In this document: one piece after another, positions 14,165-27,814 of the stretch
Layout: each line of letters starts with the position of its first letter
Position numbering within the stretch: the first letter of the stretch is position 1
Source: Prostheceraeus crozeri
Taxonomy: Eukaryota > Platyhelminthes > Polycladida > Euryleptidae
Length of the DNA: 64,000 nucleotides
Assembly (NCBI GenBank): GCA_907163375.1
Contig: CAJQUW010009239.1
Coordinates: 124,001-188,000 of the forward strand
Direction of reading: 5' to 3'
Program-made: the position numbers and the translations under genes
The notes under the pieces: generated by a model
Told to the model about the DNA's origin: nothing
What the model saw: only the letters and a program-made list of their open reading frames with translations
The model's database searches: none

Positions 14165-15177
14165 TCATTGCATTTGAAATTGCATGTAGAAAGATCCATA
14201 TTTCATGTTGCTCCCCTTCACAGTAATAACGGCTTTCATGCGTTGTGGCATAGCCAACTTTCAAGTAGGTTTTGCGAAATGAGTTCAAGTGACGAATCAC
14301 GATGCCAATGTCTTACAGCAGATAGTTGCAATCAGCTGTTGCTTCGAGGTTATGGTCTTTTATTAATCTTGTTTTTGTTATGGCCTATAAATTTTCGATG
14401 CGGCTTAAGTCGGGACTGTTGGATGGCCAACTAAGCACACTCAAATTTTTTGATTTCACAAACATTTTGATGGAATTTGCAATAATCTTATGACACGGCG
14501 CGCTATCCTGCATGCAGATGCCATCATTGTTGGGATGCCACTCATCTATCTTTGGAAGGACACGATCCTTGAAGACCTCAAGATACTTGGCAGCATTCAT
14601 ATTACCGTTACACAGGTGGAGACGACCAGCTTCATAAAAGGAAAATTTCCCCATATAATGACCTTTGTAGGATGTTTGACAACGTCACACGTAGGCCGCG
14701 ACTGGTCACGCACTTGCCGCTGCTGTGTTATATGTCGTGTCTGGCATTCGAAAGTTGCCTCGTCGCTGAACGCCTCTTGAAAAGTAAAGGCGATGAAATT
14801 ATTCTGGTGCAAGATCTCGTTTTCGCAACTGATTTCGCCTGACTGAATGAAACGAAGATTATCTCATTTACACAGATGATTTTGTGTGAATGAAAAATAC
14901 AGTTGATACCGTAGCATATTGTTTTACAATAATTTGCAAGCAAATTCTGATTTCTTGCCTTCATCCAATCTTGTGGTGATGTGATGGATTTTCTACCATG
15001 GTGTCCAAGTCTTCGAGAAAGATAAGATCCAATTCCTTCTATTTGACTTTTCACACGATGCACACTAGACTTGCTTACTCAAACACGATTTGCTATTTTT
15101 TGAATAGATAAAGGTTCTTTCAACAATATTGTGACCTGAGCGATTGCATGAGGTTGATCATCCTTCATCTTACCCAT
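14165..15177 (-). pseudogene. Decayed Tc1/mariner transposase (DD36E-type)
   Basis: Read on the minus strand, this stretch encodes in order a helix-turn-helix (LSIQKIANRV, SKSSVHRVKSQ), the linker SRRLGHHGRKS, the first catalytic Asp in LFSDEATF, VKHPTKVIIWG, the second Asp in CMQDSAPCH, and the Glu in NSPDLSRIENLW. A C-terminus of the usual MPQRMKAVI...MKYGSF form ends in TGA at 14165. Thirty-six residues lie between the second Asp and the Glu, two more than in classical DD34E Tc1, which points to the DD36E (Incomer-like) group. The frame is broken by at least one internal stop (just after IANRV) and several frameshifts, so it is an inactive relic. I could not identify its terminal repeats. 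Confidence 0.85.
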
Positions 15178-16519
15178 AACTCAAATGTGTCGTAGCAATG
15201 AAGGTGGAGCAATTTTATGTCGGTTTGTGAGCGTTACAAACTGCTTATGTGCAGCCCACATTTCATTGGAGTTTGGCAAGGAAAGTCCCAGATGTTAAAA
15301 ACAGCAGCATATGTTAAATAAGCTACCATAGAGTTAAAGGAAAAAAAACATTGTCATTGAACAGAAATAGACAGTATTCGAAAAGAACCACTGGATTGCT
15401 CTATTCAAGTGGCCATAAGTGCTACGTCATGAGAACTATCCTACAATATAACAATGAAATTTTGATTCACCGTCATATCAACCTTTTTCTAATGGTAGAT
15501 GATTCATTAAATTCGAAACATTTATTGAAGAGAAAATAAAGAGATGGATGAATGTCGGTGAATGAATGTCTTTTATTGATTATTTAGTAAGACCCAATGA
15601 ACTATTCATGAAAAACTTGCATCGCTCGTCATTCTACATTTGTTTTTTGGTTCTATGGGTAGAAGGAGACCGATCAGGTTATTTTCGGGCTGGTCCAGAA
15701 TAGGCTCACATCTTAAAAGACTGGTGTTTGACTGTCGGGACGGCTTCTCAATTCATCTGCGAAGTAGGGTCCACAGATTGGCAGAAAACGCTCATTGCGC
15801 TTCACATAGGCCTTATGAAAGGGCTTTCAGTTTATCACTTAATATATCATGCAATAGGTCAAATGACTTTTGCAAGCACCGAGGAGCAATATTTTGCATG
15901 GAACAGCTATTTTATGCATTAATGTCTCAACTGTTCAAAATAACAAGAGAAAACGTCTTCGGATACCATTTCTATCTATTAACTTGTGCGACGTTTCGCT
16001 CACCGAGCTTAATCATGCACAACGCAGCAGTGAAAGATCTGTACAACAGCACAAATGCTTTACGAAGTAAGTAAAAGTCACTAAAACAATGTCATCCAAT
16101 CTCTATGCTAAGAAAAAATGTACTACTAAAATTGAAATATAAGTAGGCAGAGGTAGACTGACAAAACCGGTTGATCATCAACCGGATACGTGGAGGCATG
16201 GTCTCAAGGCCACACTACAGTCTCAACTGTTGTCTGAATATTAAGCGATATCGAAATCACATGTTGTCTTGAACCGGCATCATGTTGCATATGAAACTGG
16301 ATAACCATCTAGACATATGAAATTAGCACTCCTGCGTTTTGCCTAAGCGGCTAAGTGCATTTCCGTGTGTTAGTAATCACATGTTACCCGATAACCAAAC
16401 ATTCTTCTCCTCGCTTTGTTTAAGTTTGCTGCTCGGCTTGGTACCAATCCATAGATGTTGCTACATCTGAAGAATAATTGATGTTATGAAATAATAATGG
16501 CAGTGGGCGGGAGGACCAT
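15178..16519. other. No recognisable gene; contains a perfect 19-base palindrome
   Basis: No conserved protein. The open frame of 144 codons at 15640-16074 has no known motif. The palindrome ccggttgatcatcaaccgg lies at 16167-16185. Confidence 0.4.
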
Positions 16520-16760
16520 ATTCAAGACATTTTCAAAGTTAAATTATTTCTCCCGAAGTGTTTATGCCACAATAAAAGAAAAATAAAGTATAGACAGAGT
16601 TGCCAACGTTTCGGGTCCTGACCGAAAGATTTTACAGTCAACTGCCTTGAAAAAGGGTCAGGACCCGAAACGTTGGCAACTCTGTCTATACTTTATTTTT
16701 CTTTTATTGTGGCATAAACACTTCGGGAGAGAATAATTTAGTTTTGAAAATTTCTCGATG
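16520..16760. repeat. Large near-perfect hairpin
   Basis: Bases 16550-16623 are repeated in reverse complement at 16656-16729 essentially without mismatch, with weaker pairing extending outwards to about 16520 and 16760; the loop is about 32 bp. The inner part of each arm carries gggtcaggacccgaaac (or its complement), a stem followed by GAAAC that resembles stem II and the adjoining core of a hammerhead ribozyme. The near identity of the arms implies recent origin or gene conversion. It could be a foldback MITE or two head-to-head fragments of a retroelement end. Confidence 0.8.
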
Positions 16761-19700
16761 TTGTGAAGTATGTAATAGTTGTAGATTATATCTGTAAGGC
16801 GGTATGTTATAAGTCATTACATCCATTTTCAAATGAATATTGATTTCATATTTAAAGGGAAATTGTAATTATTGTGTGTCTTTACAAAGTGCACCGACAA
16901 AGAACCGTCTGTCGGATTTCTATGACTCTAGTCATTTTACGACTGATGATTTCTCACGACTATTATTATGATTGTATTGTACAACAAGCTGCTTGAGACT
17001 TATTGAACAATTTCCATGAGAGTAATCCTAGCGGTTAAGTAGCTCTGGTAGAGATCGACTGTTTAATCATCTGTGCAAATTGTCGTCGAAGTTTCAGACG
17101 ATCAGACAATGTCAACAAATTCTCTAGGAAATTTAAAAATATGATAAGTTCGCTTGCCAAAAAAGGTATTCTATTATCAGTTTTTGATAAGCTAACACAA
17201 ACAAACAATTAACAAACTTGGCCTAAATAGACTCTTGAAAGGATCCACCATCGAGCTACCGTTAGCTAAAACAATGTGGCAATGCTTATCAGAGTTTATT
17301 CTGATTTCTCTCTCTGTTGAATTCAATTGTTCCGCGTGAGTATTGCCCACTAAAACCACACTGCACTGCATTGCATGCTGTTTTTGACATTCCTTCTATA
17401 ATATCTCCGTTGAAAATGGCATATTTCGATGCGAAATGCGGTATTTCAAGGTGTCTGTTTGGGTCAACCCAGCAGCAAAACGGTTGTCATCAGTTATCTA
17501 ATACATGTACATGAATAGTACAAAAGTAATTTAAGATAATGAGAGGCATATTAGACAGAAGACTTGAAGAAGTCATCAACACTCCCTCATGAATTGCAGC
17601 ACAACATCTTGTGATTAAGCTGACGAAAGTTGCTTGTGCAAATCTACTAATGCATTTAAGTGGCTTATCATATCAGACAATTTAGATTCTTTCTGGCGGA
17701 TTTGACGGAGTTTATCATGATCAAAAGTGACAAGCACTTTATTGCTATTTGGTATTAAAGTTCAACGGTTAGTCCTTCTCACTAACTTTATACAGATATA
17801 TCCGACGTGTTTATTCGTTGATCAGTCAACCGCCTTTGTATTCAAGAGGAAAGGAAGAAAATAAACAATAAAGTATTGTAAATATTCGCTTTTCTGGCGC
17901 CCATTTGTATATAATTTTAAATGAAAAATTCATTCTTTCTTGACGACATGCTTAATTACCATGGCCACGTCGCATCCCTATCGTGTTTAACATGCGAAGT
18001 AATTTAGACAATAAAATTGGTTTGAAACTCACCTACGTGAATAAAAATCGATGCACCGTTGATGTGATTATTGTTTCAAGAAATACATTACAAATGAAGT
18101 TAGCATTTGATAAAAAGAGTTACTAAACAATAAGCATTCGCTGACCTTCGGCATCATAGATATCAGGAAGTAAAGTATTGCAAAAGTAATTGTTTCAGCC
18201 ACTTATGGTAGATAATTTTCCTAATGGTAGAAGAGTTTCAAGAAAGCTGTGTGTTATTTCTTGAGAGGAAGACTTTGTGTTCATCTGCACGAACAATGTA
18301 AGATTCTCTAAAATATTTTTCCGCTGGTCAAAGAAATATGTTTTTTTGGAGTATGCCTTGTCTTTGTTGTATCTGCTCGCATAATATCTTCTGATATTAT
18401 TGATCCTATCTTTACAATCAAGTCAAACAGATAATGGCAATATATATATATATATATATATCAATATTCTCGGAAAATAATGGATAGATAGGATGAACGG
18501 TTACTCGCATTTTTATTTCCGTCAAACAAGTAATATGATAATAACTAATACCATCATAGTTGTTTCTCTCCATTCACTCCATTCTCTCCACTTACTGCAA
18601 TAGTTAGTATTTGCATGCTTACATGTGCATTGCAATGTGATGTAAACTCCATTTTCTGAACTTCACACTTATATTTCCTGAGGGTAATCAATTCCGGCGT
18701 TTACAATGACAGTTATCTGAAGACTCTAAACCGCAGACACTTCTTCGCCCGATTACATGCTTTGCTACAGGTTCTTCCCAATAGGAATGTATGAGTTGTT
18801 CTTACTTCAAAGCACACCTAAAGTGTTGCCAATCGTCGAATAAGTCATTTTATTGTAACGAACAAACTGTTGGCTTATGCAAATAGAACATTTTCCGATA
18901 TAATGATACGTTTTGAGCTGCTTGCTCGTATGGCGGAGATTTTATTTCACAGAAGTGAATTTGAAAGGACAAGGAAATTCTGCCTCTTATTTTCTGCATG
19001 CTTCATGTAACGGTTTTCAAGAATAGACTGCATCTATTCATCGATCATTTCAAGGATGCACTTATTTCCAGACACTTAATGAATGACAAAAGACTCAACT
19101 GCTTCGCTTTGTATAAAGTTTGTCTGATGATGGGGATGCCATAAGGAATTTTCTGATTGTTGCAAGTCTTTCAGAGAACTTCTCTGTCATCAATTATTCG
19201 TAGATATCCATTTCTATTGAAAGCTATATATTGATCTTTGCATATCGAAACTTCAATTAAGTAATGTTATCCTTCAGAGATGGTTTCTAGCTTTCCAGTA
19301 AATAAATTGCATCGAAATTAAAATTGTTTAGTGTCAGGTAATTGGACCAACTAATGTTATAAAAGAGTGAAAGAGAAAGAAAATAATCTCTTGAGCTGCT
19401 GCTAGCTGCAGCAACCCTAGATGGAAGGGCTTCACCACATCGTCTGACCTATTGTGAGCAGATGGAGACGGGTTGACAGAGACATTTTTTGAAAGCACAG
19501 CCTAGTAAGTTGTATATTTTTTCGCTAAATAAAATTTGATGATTTGGACTTTTTCGAAAAATTTTTGACCAAAATGTGAATTCCTTTATTTGACAGCAAC
19601 TCATGGATTTAAAACGTTGCATCGTATTGACCAGTTAGAGCTGGCATCAAAGTTTAATCACTAGTGCTTTTATAAGTAGTAAGGTGCGTGTTTTAGCAAA

Positions 19701-22700
19701 GTATGGAAATTCAATGGCTCGAATGTCTCAGTTTCTTTGATTCATAAAATCTAATATACCACACAGTTCTGTCATAAATTTTGTGAAATTATTCAAACAT
19801 TTGTGAGTGGTGCAAGCATTTTATTTGCCAGGAGATTTCTTGCAAATCCATAGGTCTATAGGCAGATTTAATTTACTTTCAATGATATAAGCGAGAGTGA
19901 TTTGTAGTGACCATGTAAAGAGTAAGCTGCTCAGGATGAAAAGTGGGGCATAAGTCAAGGAAAAGTCACAGAAACTAGCATCAGGACCTCCAAATTCCAA
20001 TCAGTTTGTTACTCAAGGTAACTAAGTAATTATTTAGTGAACATAGTAAATGACGGCATTTACGCGAAAATAAATGCGACTCCTTGTTGTTGAGCCGACT
20101 CCAAGTCAGCGGAGCATCATCATCCACGAGACCTGGCAAGTCAAACCAAATTTTTCGCTGTGTTGAGACACAAATCCTTTCAATTTTCGCAAACTAAACA
20201 AAGCGCACTGCCTTTATCTAGCTTGTGCACTATGTGTGATGTTTGTCCGGGAGATTAATTTTTAGAAATAAATTGACATTCTTCACCCTCGAAAGAGTGC
20301 ATGCAGTCAGTTCAGAAAAGTACTTTCTACATATTTCCACTGACTTCAAGAATAGGTCAAGTATTTCAGTTTTGAATCTTTATTCCAGACGTTCCTCCTC
20401 TAGGGGTGAAGTAAGAATGTGTACCACAAGGGTGAGGACTTCCAGGAAAATGTTGGAAGCCTAAGTGTGTTTTCATAAGAGCCTTCATGAGTGAATTGTT
20501 TCCCATACTCAGTCCTTCTCCTCGTTTCCTATGTACACCAGTCCTAGTTTGTGTTGCGATATGAAAACTAGTGCTGCTTCTGATTTCCAGACGAGAACGT
20601 TGATCTTACGAGAACACATTACAGGGGAACATAATATTGTGATGCAACCTGATATTCGTTCTAATGAACTGTATTTCATTATTTATATGTATACAATCTG
20701 AAAGAAATTTGAGGCAATGCAAAAAATGCAAAATGCTATGAAAAAAGAAACAAGGAGTAGCAGATGTCTGCTCCGTATTTGTTATAAATTAAACCTATTT
20801 CATTACTTTCTACATTACCGGACAGTCCACAAAAAATAATGCAACGTAAATGTACATGCAAACTCTACTTGCCACATCAGAATGGCTGAGAAAGCAGTGG
20901 AGGCTTCACGTTTTCTAGCAGGTCCACAATTCGTAGCTTATCAATCACATCAATAATGTTGACGCAGATGTTTCAGTCACCGAAACAATAATGAATTTAT
21001 TCCCATGCAGTCTCACTAGAGCGACATATCCGAGTACTTGAATTCACGAAAATTAAACAAGTCATGTGCAATATTTGAAAATCATTGGGTAGTCACATTC
21101 TGAGTTTTAGCCTAACACTCGGTCGTCATGTGTTGTCGAAACATAAATAAAATTTTAAATTGTTTTGCAAACGTAATGTGAAAGAGCTTGCACATGATTC
21201 AGACTTTTGGCAAACTGACGCAAGTAGTTGGAAATAAAATCCATTATTACATGTACATCAGCAGATCAAAGGTTCATTTATCTACGTCGTAGGTATCGGC
21301 GATTGGGCTCAATAAGCTGATGACAACATTTGATAAACCATTAGAAGATTGTATTGTGCTCAACAGGTGTGCCTGCTTACAGATTCTGCATTGTTCTAAT
21401 TGATGGAAATAAAAGCATACTCTCACATGTAAAGTTGAGAAACAAATTTTCAAGAATAAGCATCTCGGTGCAAGACAGGTTGAATCGAACACTGAACTTC
21501 CTGTTCCTTCATTGATTGTCTTTTCTGCTAGATGAGACGAATTTCATCACTTGAGTAAGATAGAATTACGCTTGGCGCTTAGATGTTTCCGCTATGCTCT
21601 TGTCAACTCTTAGACTGCCTTCCAGCGAAAGGCTTATTCAGTAGTTCGTCTAATTAGAGCTATCTCTATTTCTAAATTTTCGAATTTCTGCTTCAGTGTT
21701 CATCTAAGATGAGGAATGTAAATTTCATATTTCAGTGAGGAAGTCACAATAGGTTTAATATTGAAAGAAAAGAATTCTTCTTATGCGATAGATCGATCAA
21801 AAATGTCATCTCCTGTTTGATGTGTTTAAAGCTTCTGTGATCACGGCTCCTTATCGGCTACTCACTTTCTACTATGCACTGAATTCACAAGAAATGTCCT
21901 TCTAATGTAAACCTGGGCACCTTTCAGTGATGTACGCAGTGGTCGCCCTATCTCTAATCGTTGAAGGTTTGATCTTTGTATATTTATATTATGTACTTGA
22001 GTCATTTTTGTCTTACTGGTTGCCAATAGCACTTTAGCATGTTCTGTGGAAGACTATTGAAGTTGTACATGCAATTTGGCACGCAATTGTGTAAAATGTG
22101 CAGTTATAGAGAGCTCACACGCAAATTCCACGAAAATTACAAAGACAATTCTCTCAATGTAAGAGAGTTTTCTCATTCATCGCTATCAAACCCATACATT
22201 ACAATTATAAGATAAGATACAAAAATTGTGTAGCAAATATTGTTGCTGTACAAATGTTACATAACAAATGATCAAACTTTCTGTAATCAAACACTATAAT
22301 GGGAACATTAAAAATTATCGCTCGCCCAAATCTTAGTTATTCATGAGACAACTTTTCTTAACCCCATGTGCATCTCCAACCTATCGAAGAAAGCAATTTT
22401 CGTCCCATATAGCAATATAGGATCTCACTTTTATTTTGTAAATTCATAGCTGATGCTTCTCACATTCATGCCATTAAACTTGGAGACAAGATCTTTCGCT
22501 GATGTACAATACACAAAAAGGCAAACATTGAACTGTTCGGAATAACAAAGGAAAATGACGATACAAGTCGTAGCTAAATGTAAAACAGTCACGTCAATTA
22601 TTCCGCTGAATTATTCAGCGATGATGCTATTATCCAACAATTTTGCTATTTTTGTTGACTTTGAGTATGGACAAATATTAAAAATCTGAAATATCTGTCC

Positions 22701-23097
22701 ATCATAATTACCGCCACCAAAAATCTTTGCATCATTCGGATATGATGTTGTCATCCTGCTTTGATGAATAGTGCATGATGTAATACATGTGTAAATACAT
22801 GGATAGTAGACCTAGCAACAAATTTGTTTGAAACGAAGCACATACTACATTAACAAGCCTTTCACACAAATGTTTCAGTTGAAATTTAACACAACATATC
22901 AGACTGCAGCGTCCTCTCCTGCATTTTTAATATGAGTACTCGAGCAGATTGAATAAGTGAAATCTGATAGTGACAACTACATGTATAATCACATGTCATT
23001 GTTTATGCAATGTACACTACATGTCATATTTGTCGCTTATCGCTTTGTATCATACAGTGAAAGAATATTGATTTTCATTTGTACTGAAATATACACT
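16761..23097. other. No recognisable gene
   Basis: About 6.3 kb of AT-rich sequence without a conserved protein, RNA gene or transposon end that I can recognise, apart from the (TA)n tract listed separately. Confidence 0.45.
18440..18461. repeat. (TA)n microsatellite
   Basis: About eleven uninterrupted TA units. Confidence 0.9.
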
Positions 23098-23120
23098 TTA
23101 CTTACTTACTTACTTACTTA
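23098..23120. repeat. (ACTT)n microsatellite
   Basis: About five tandem ACTT units. Confidence 0.9.
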
Positions 23121-23431
23121 ACCTCGTTCGGGTTATAAACTACAACTACAACCTTGTAACCCAACTAAGCTTACCGCTGTACTCTCGGATGTAATATGTG
23201 GCCCGTTGACTCACAATCTGCAGAATTCAATGAATCTGTGATAAGCACCATTAAAGTGGAAAATTGGACAAATTTGCTGTATGCCCAAAACGTCTCTACT
23301 GCGATTAGGCCAACTGCGACAAATCACATCAATGCCTCTACCCATGAAATTGTTGCCCCTACTAAAATGGTTTCAGAAAGTAATCTTCCACAACGACAAC
23401 GCTCATGATAACAGTTGTTTCGATTTTTAGG

Positions 23432-23645
23432 CAAGTTGATGACACTTCCACCAAGAGATCTGGCGTCATCAGTCTCGACATGTCCAAAGCTTTTGGCAGG
23501 ATAAATACCAAACCACGTCTCGATAAACTACATTAGGAATGCCTTCCTACAGGATTCATAATTTGGTTAGACGACTACTTCCAAAATAGAACTGCCAAAG
23601 TGGAAGTTAATACCACTTTATCCGACAAGTCTGAATATGATAACA
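23432..23645 (+). mobile_element. LINE reverse-transcriptase fragment
   Basis: The + strand reads VISLDMSKAFGRINTKPRLDKLH, a stop, then ECLPTGFIIWLDDYFQNRTAKVEV. This is the part of a non-LTR reverse transcriptase around the first catalytic Asp (normally LDLSKAFDxVxHxxLLxKL), followed by the stretch leading to the FLxxRxxxV motif. Only about 70 codons remain and one in-frame stop is present, so it is a dead fragment. It faces the opposite way to the LINE relic at 24300-25545. Confidence 0.7.
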
Positions 23646-24299
23646 AAAGAGCTCACAAAATAATGTTCCCAGACGGACAGGCGCAGGCGACTTGTTCGTG
23701 AACTGCTAGCGCATTGAAGCATCGCCGATATAATACCAGTTTAAAGGTATCATGAGACATCATTCAACACGAAGATCACATTTTAAATTTAATCTGAAAC
23801 CAAGACAATTACCAAACTCTCATCGATTGGCTACAGTCTACTGCCAAAAAGCAAAAAAAGACGGATGCCATTTTTGCCATTTACCATACTTCCCTTTAAC
23901 GAATTAACATTAAGCTCTATCTGCCATGCATTTAAATTCGAGCAAGACTTATATTTTCTTATAAACGAAGGACAGTGCAATTCGTGGCATGTAGCATAAT
24001 CTGCATGTATGTTCTTGCACTTTGACTCCCATTCAAGAAATACAACACTTATTATATGTATTTTGCTGATGAACAGTAAAAGTGACAAATATTTCATTAA
24101 ATTCATGTTAATAAGTTAAGTATGTTACAAAAACCTTTTAAATAAAAGTGGTGGCTATTTATGGATTATTTTTGGTTGTAACTTAATAATAATAATAAAG
24201 ACGCATATTTGAATAACACAACAGTCCCAATAATGATAATCGTGGGACCCCAATAAAAAGATGCAAGAATGCAGCGCAAAGGAAATCATAACAAATGAA
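23646..24299. other. No recognisable gene
   Basis: AT-rich; the 91-codon minus-strand frame at 23831-24106 has no known motif. A short (AAT)n tract lies near 24188-24201. Confidence 0.45.
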
Positions 24300-25545
24300 T
24301 GAATTAAATGGAAAAAACAGACTTATATAACTTAGACATTGAAATCAGAAATGATCGGTCACAAGATACGGTAGTTAACTTAGGCAAACGAAAATGTCCA
24401 GAGTGTTCCATTAGAGGCAAAAGATGACGTAGAGGATGAGCAGTGTCAGACACCATGCTGAGAAATAAACGAAAGCCAAGAATCTGACGACGATAGGAAA
24501 GCGTGACTAATTCTGCACAGTCACAGTGCCAAGAGTCACAAATTATATGATGCGCACGCCTCTGTATAAGCTCTTCTGAAAGTCCAATATTGAGGTTCAC
24601 AAATAGAGGGGCACCATACTCAAGGATGTTGCGTATGCAGCTTTGATAGATGACATACAGATTGCAGAGCGCCAGTTCGCCTGGGCATTGAATAGGAAGA
24701 TGTCCTCAGACTTGAACAATTTAAGCACAACAATTCGTGAGCAACTCAACTTGAACAACAATGACGATTAGCTGCTCTTTCTTCAAGAAGCTTCAAATTT
24801 GGGATACAACATAAAGCCTGGATGATGCTCTATTGCAGATTGCACCAACATTCGTTCTCCAGGACAGATTCTGCTCAGATTTTATTCCCAGGGTTTTCTT
24901 GTGGATTTGAACTGGTATTCCAGGTAGTTGGAATCTGGATGAGTCAAATCCACCTCGAGTACTGAAGAAAATTTGCTACTTTTTTCATTCTTAATCAACA
25001 TTTGATTTGAACTTGCCCATCTTTCGACATCATTGTATGCTGATTGAAGCGGTGATGATAGTTGTTGACTTAGAAGTGATGATAGTAGAAATATGACGTC
25101 GGCGTATTTCACCAGAAGTAAATCATGAGACGCATCGCAACGCAAGTCTGAGACGAAGTACCCAAGGAGAACAGGTCCGATAGATAATCCCTTCGGAATC
25201 CCGCTGGGTAAAGTTGCATAGGAGCTGCAGTAATTTTTCCATCTTACTCGAACTTGACGTGCTTGCAATTTCTTTTGTTGGCGATGAATGTGTTAGTATG
25301 TCCACTGAAGTCATCTCTGATCATTTTCTCTATACTAAAGTATAACGGAAAACCCGATCATAACCTTTCGCCAGATCTACCGAAACCAATTGACAGGCTG
25401 CAACATCGCATACTTGAAGTCTGTATGAGATGTAATTTTCAATGTCTATCAGGGCAAAAACAGTTGAGGACTTTCGACGAAAAGCATACTGACTGTTGTC
25501 GAAATGAGACAAAAATTCATTGCAGTTCAATAAAATTGTGATAAT
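24300..25545 (-). mobile_element. Decayed LINE reverse transcriptase (jockey/CR1-like)
   Basis: From 25545 leftwards the minus strand encodes recognisable parts of a non-LTR reverse transcriptase: SQYAFRRKSST, then LVSVDLAKGYDRV (first catalytic motif), then LPSGIPKGLSIGPVLLGYFVSDL (the GxPQGSxLGPxLF motif), then LLLVKYADVIFLLS (a changed YADD box), and ERWASSNQMLIKNEKS. At 24304-24600 the C-terminal tail follows, with IQRRAHHIIC and HPLRHLLPL. Several frameshifts separate the pieces and the second Asp of the YADD box reads as Val, so the copy is dead. The 5' part and endonuclease are missing. Confidence 0.8.
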
Positions 25546-26792
25546 AAACTAAATGTGCAAAATCTGTTGTTTTGTCATCTATTGAAAGTGGCATTATTTC
25601 AATGTCAAAAATCGTTTTCTTTCTGCCAATTTAACTGCGATTTGACACCAAAGAAAAGGGCCGTTGTGTTAGGCACTTGCTGACATTGTTACTTGTAGTT
25701 CGAAAGGTTTGTACATCGGTATAGTCAAGCTAATGTCTATGTCATCGGGCATTGGATGACTTGCTGAGAGTGCTTACGTGAATTTTTGCATTTATATTGC
25801 AACTGATCAATATATTTCTCTCTGGATGGATCTAGACAAGTCTTCCCATCATCTTCTGTATGTAATTCATTTCAGCTATCCTGATGATGTTAGAGCATCG
25901 AACACGACTATTTCAGAGCAACCGTTTTGTAAAAGGTTTATGAGTATCCAAATTTGACCAATCTCCCTGAGGACTTTCACCCATTTCGGATCCATTCGTT
26001 TGACTCTTTCAGACCACTCGGCAGGAAACACAGGAGTAAGTATGGGATAAGATTTACCCTTCTATCTTCATGAGTTGGTCATCGCTGGCCATCAAATTAC
26101 TGCACGTCGACATTGATGGGCATTAGCGAATTTGAATTGAGACACTGAGATAGAGTGTAGGTGGAGGTTAGAGGGAGAGAAAGGAGAAGAGAGGGAAGTC
26201 AAAGACAGAGGATAGCTGATAAGTACTCCAATTATTTCTATTAAGCATAGATGGAGAGTTTGAAAGCAACTTGATTACTTGATTATTCTCAAATACAAAC
26301 ATTCAGGCGCAGTTTTCTATCACCGATAGTCCCAATAACTCCATGTAGTGGAGCTTTGAACACTTTTGTGAATGGGATTATGTTTGATGCATTTCCATGT
26401 TGAATGCTCATCACTTGATTAATTCTAAGTCAGTTATCTTCATTATAATTCCAGTCGTGCTCTTTTGGTCGCAAGTAAAGACTGTCCCATTTATTCGATT
26501 GAAATAGTCTGCCGTGTATTGCATGTGGCATGGGCAGAGATCAAAGACCGAAACTGTACATTTAGCACAGTCTCTTGGTTCCTCCTGGATGACTATACGT
26601 TTGCGGACAATTACTCAACCTTTTAAAAGATTTTTAATGAACTTCAAATGTGGAAGCTTTTTGGCCGAGTTGCACGTTTTCTTGATGATGTTTCTTCAAA
26701 GTTCATTTTCATTATTCATCTTCATAATTTATCTTGTGTGTAGCCAAGACGTTCTTCTTACTGTTTCCATCTTCCTGTTTAATGCTCTGTAC
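25546..26792. other. No recognisable gene
   Basis: AT-rich sequence; the 93-codon frame at 26514-26795 shows only a hydrophobic run and no conserved motif. Confidence 0.4.
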
Positions 26793-27585
26793 TAGAAATG
26801 GAAGCGGGTCCAGGCCTTGGGCGGGCCGAACGGGGCCGACACGGACCGGGAACGGGACTGGAATATCTGGCACCTGGGCCAATATTTGTTGTGTATGGAT
26901 TTAGAAATATCTTTCTCATTTGATCATTTAAATTCTCTGAATCAATTCATATGATAGTTTATCAACATGGTTCTTAAGCAATTAGATGAAATAATGCCGG
27001 CATACGGCGGAATAGTCACAATTATGCTTTCTCGACCTGAAACAAGAATCGCTGGGCGATTAGCAAGTAGAATTTCTGTGCAATTTAGGTCAAAAGAGTC
27101 AATTAAATATTTGGTTCAATTTTTGACTTAATGAACTCACTTTTCAAATAGGTGATTGCTTTCGTTTTTTCCAAAATATTTTGCAAAAAATGTCTTGCTT
27201 TTGTTTTCCACGCTTTAATAAACATGTATATAGCTTACAACAGTAGCAGCTATCGGCACATCAAATAAGATCCAATTTATTTGTGATAGACAAGCGCGTT
27301 ATACGTGTACAACATTTATGACAAATTATTATATATTTAATGTTAAAAAGTCGCCTTGCTGCTCAACAGCTATCAATTTACTTGCAGATGGTACATAGTC
27401 CATACAGCATACAATCGTGTAATCAACAAATAGATTTTTAGAATGCTTCTTAATGCGATTCCTCTCGCCTAACGCAGTTGATATTTTCATTGAGGATTGT
27501 AAGGTTTCAAGTGAATAAATTTTTTCACACAGGCCAAGATACAAAATTCATCCGGGCCGAGAGAAACGACCCGGCTCCAGCTCTG
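26793..27585. mobile_element. Degenerate hAT-like non-autonomous element
   Basis: The left end (tagaaatggaagcgggtc, 26793) resembles the reverse complement of the right end (cagagctggagccgggtc, ending 27585), and both run into a GC-rich block (gggcgggccg / tctcggcccgg). Flanking 8-mers ctctgtac (26785-26792) and ctccttac (27586-27593) agree at six of eight bases, as expected of an old hAT target duplication. No transposase is seen inside. The GC-rich ends stand out in this AT-rich region. Confidence 0.5.
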
Positions 27586-27814
27586 CTCCTTACTTTTACG
27601 AATCACAAATTATGTCTTTTAATTTTAAGAATCATTGACTTGTTGATGAAAAAAGTAATCCTTATCGATGAACTTCAAGAAAAGACAATGGATTTGCTAT
27701 TGAAACTTGACATTGTCGACTCGAATGAAGCGATTCAAATTTGAAGCAGTTGAGAGAATTCATCAAGAAGGATGTAAAATATCAACAGAGATTGGATTTC
27801 TACGCATACAGCTC
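27586..27814. other. Left flank of the Polinton, with target duplication
   Basis: Short stretch with no recognised gene. Its last six bases, cagctc (27809-27814), are repeated at 43008-43013 on the other side of the Polinton. Confidence 0.6.

Noticed and set aside
15640-16074. 144-codon + strand open frame
   Set aside because: Low similarity to anything I know, overlapping frames, no domain; probably chance.
23196-23408. 70-codon frame just upstream of the LINE fragment
   Set aside because: Could be LINE-derived but shows no reverse-transcriptase or gag-like motif.
27478-27744. 88-codon frame left of the Polinton
   Set aside because: Spans the border of a hAT-like relic and has no recognised motif.
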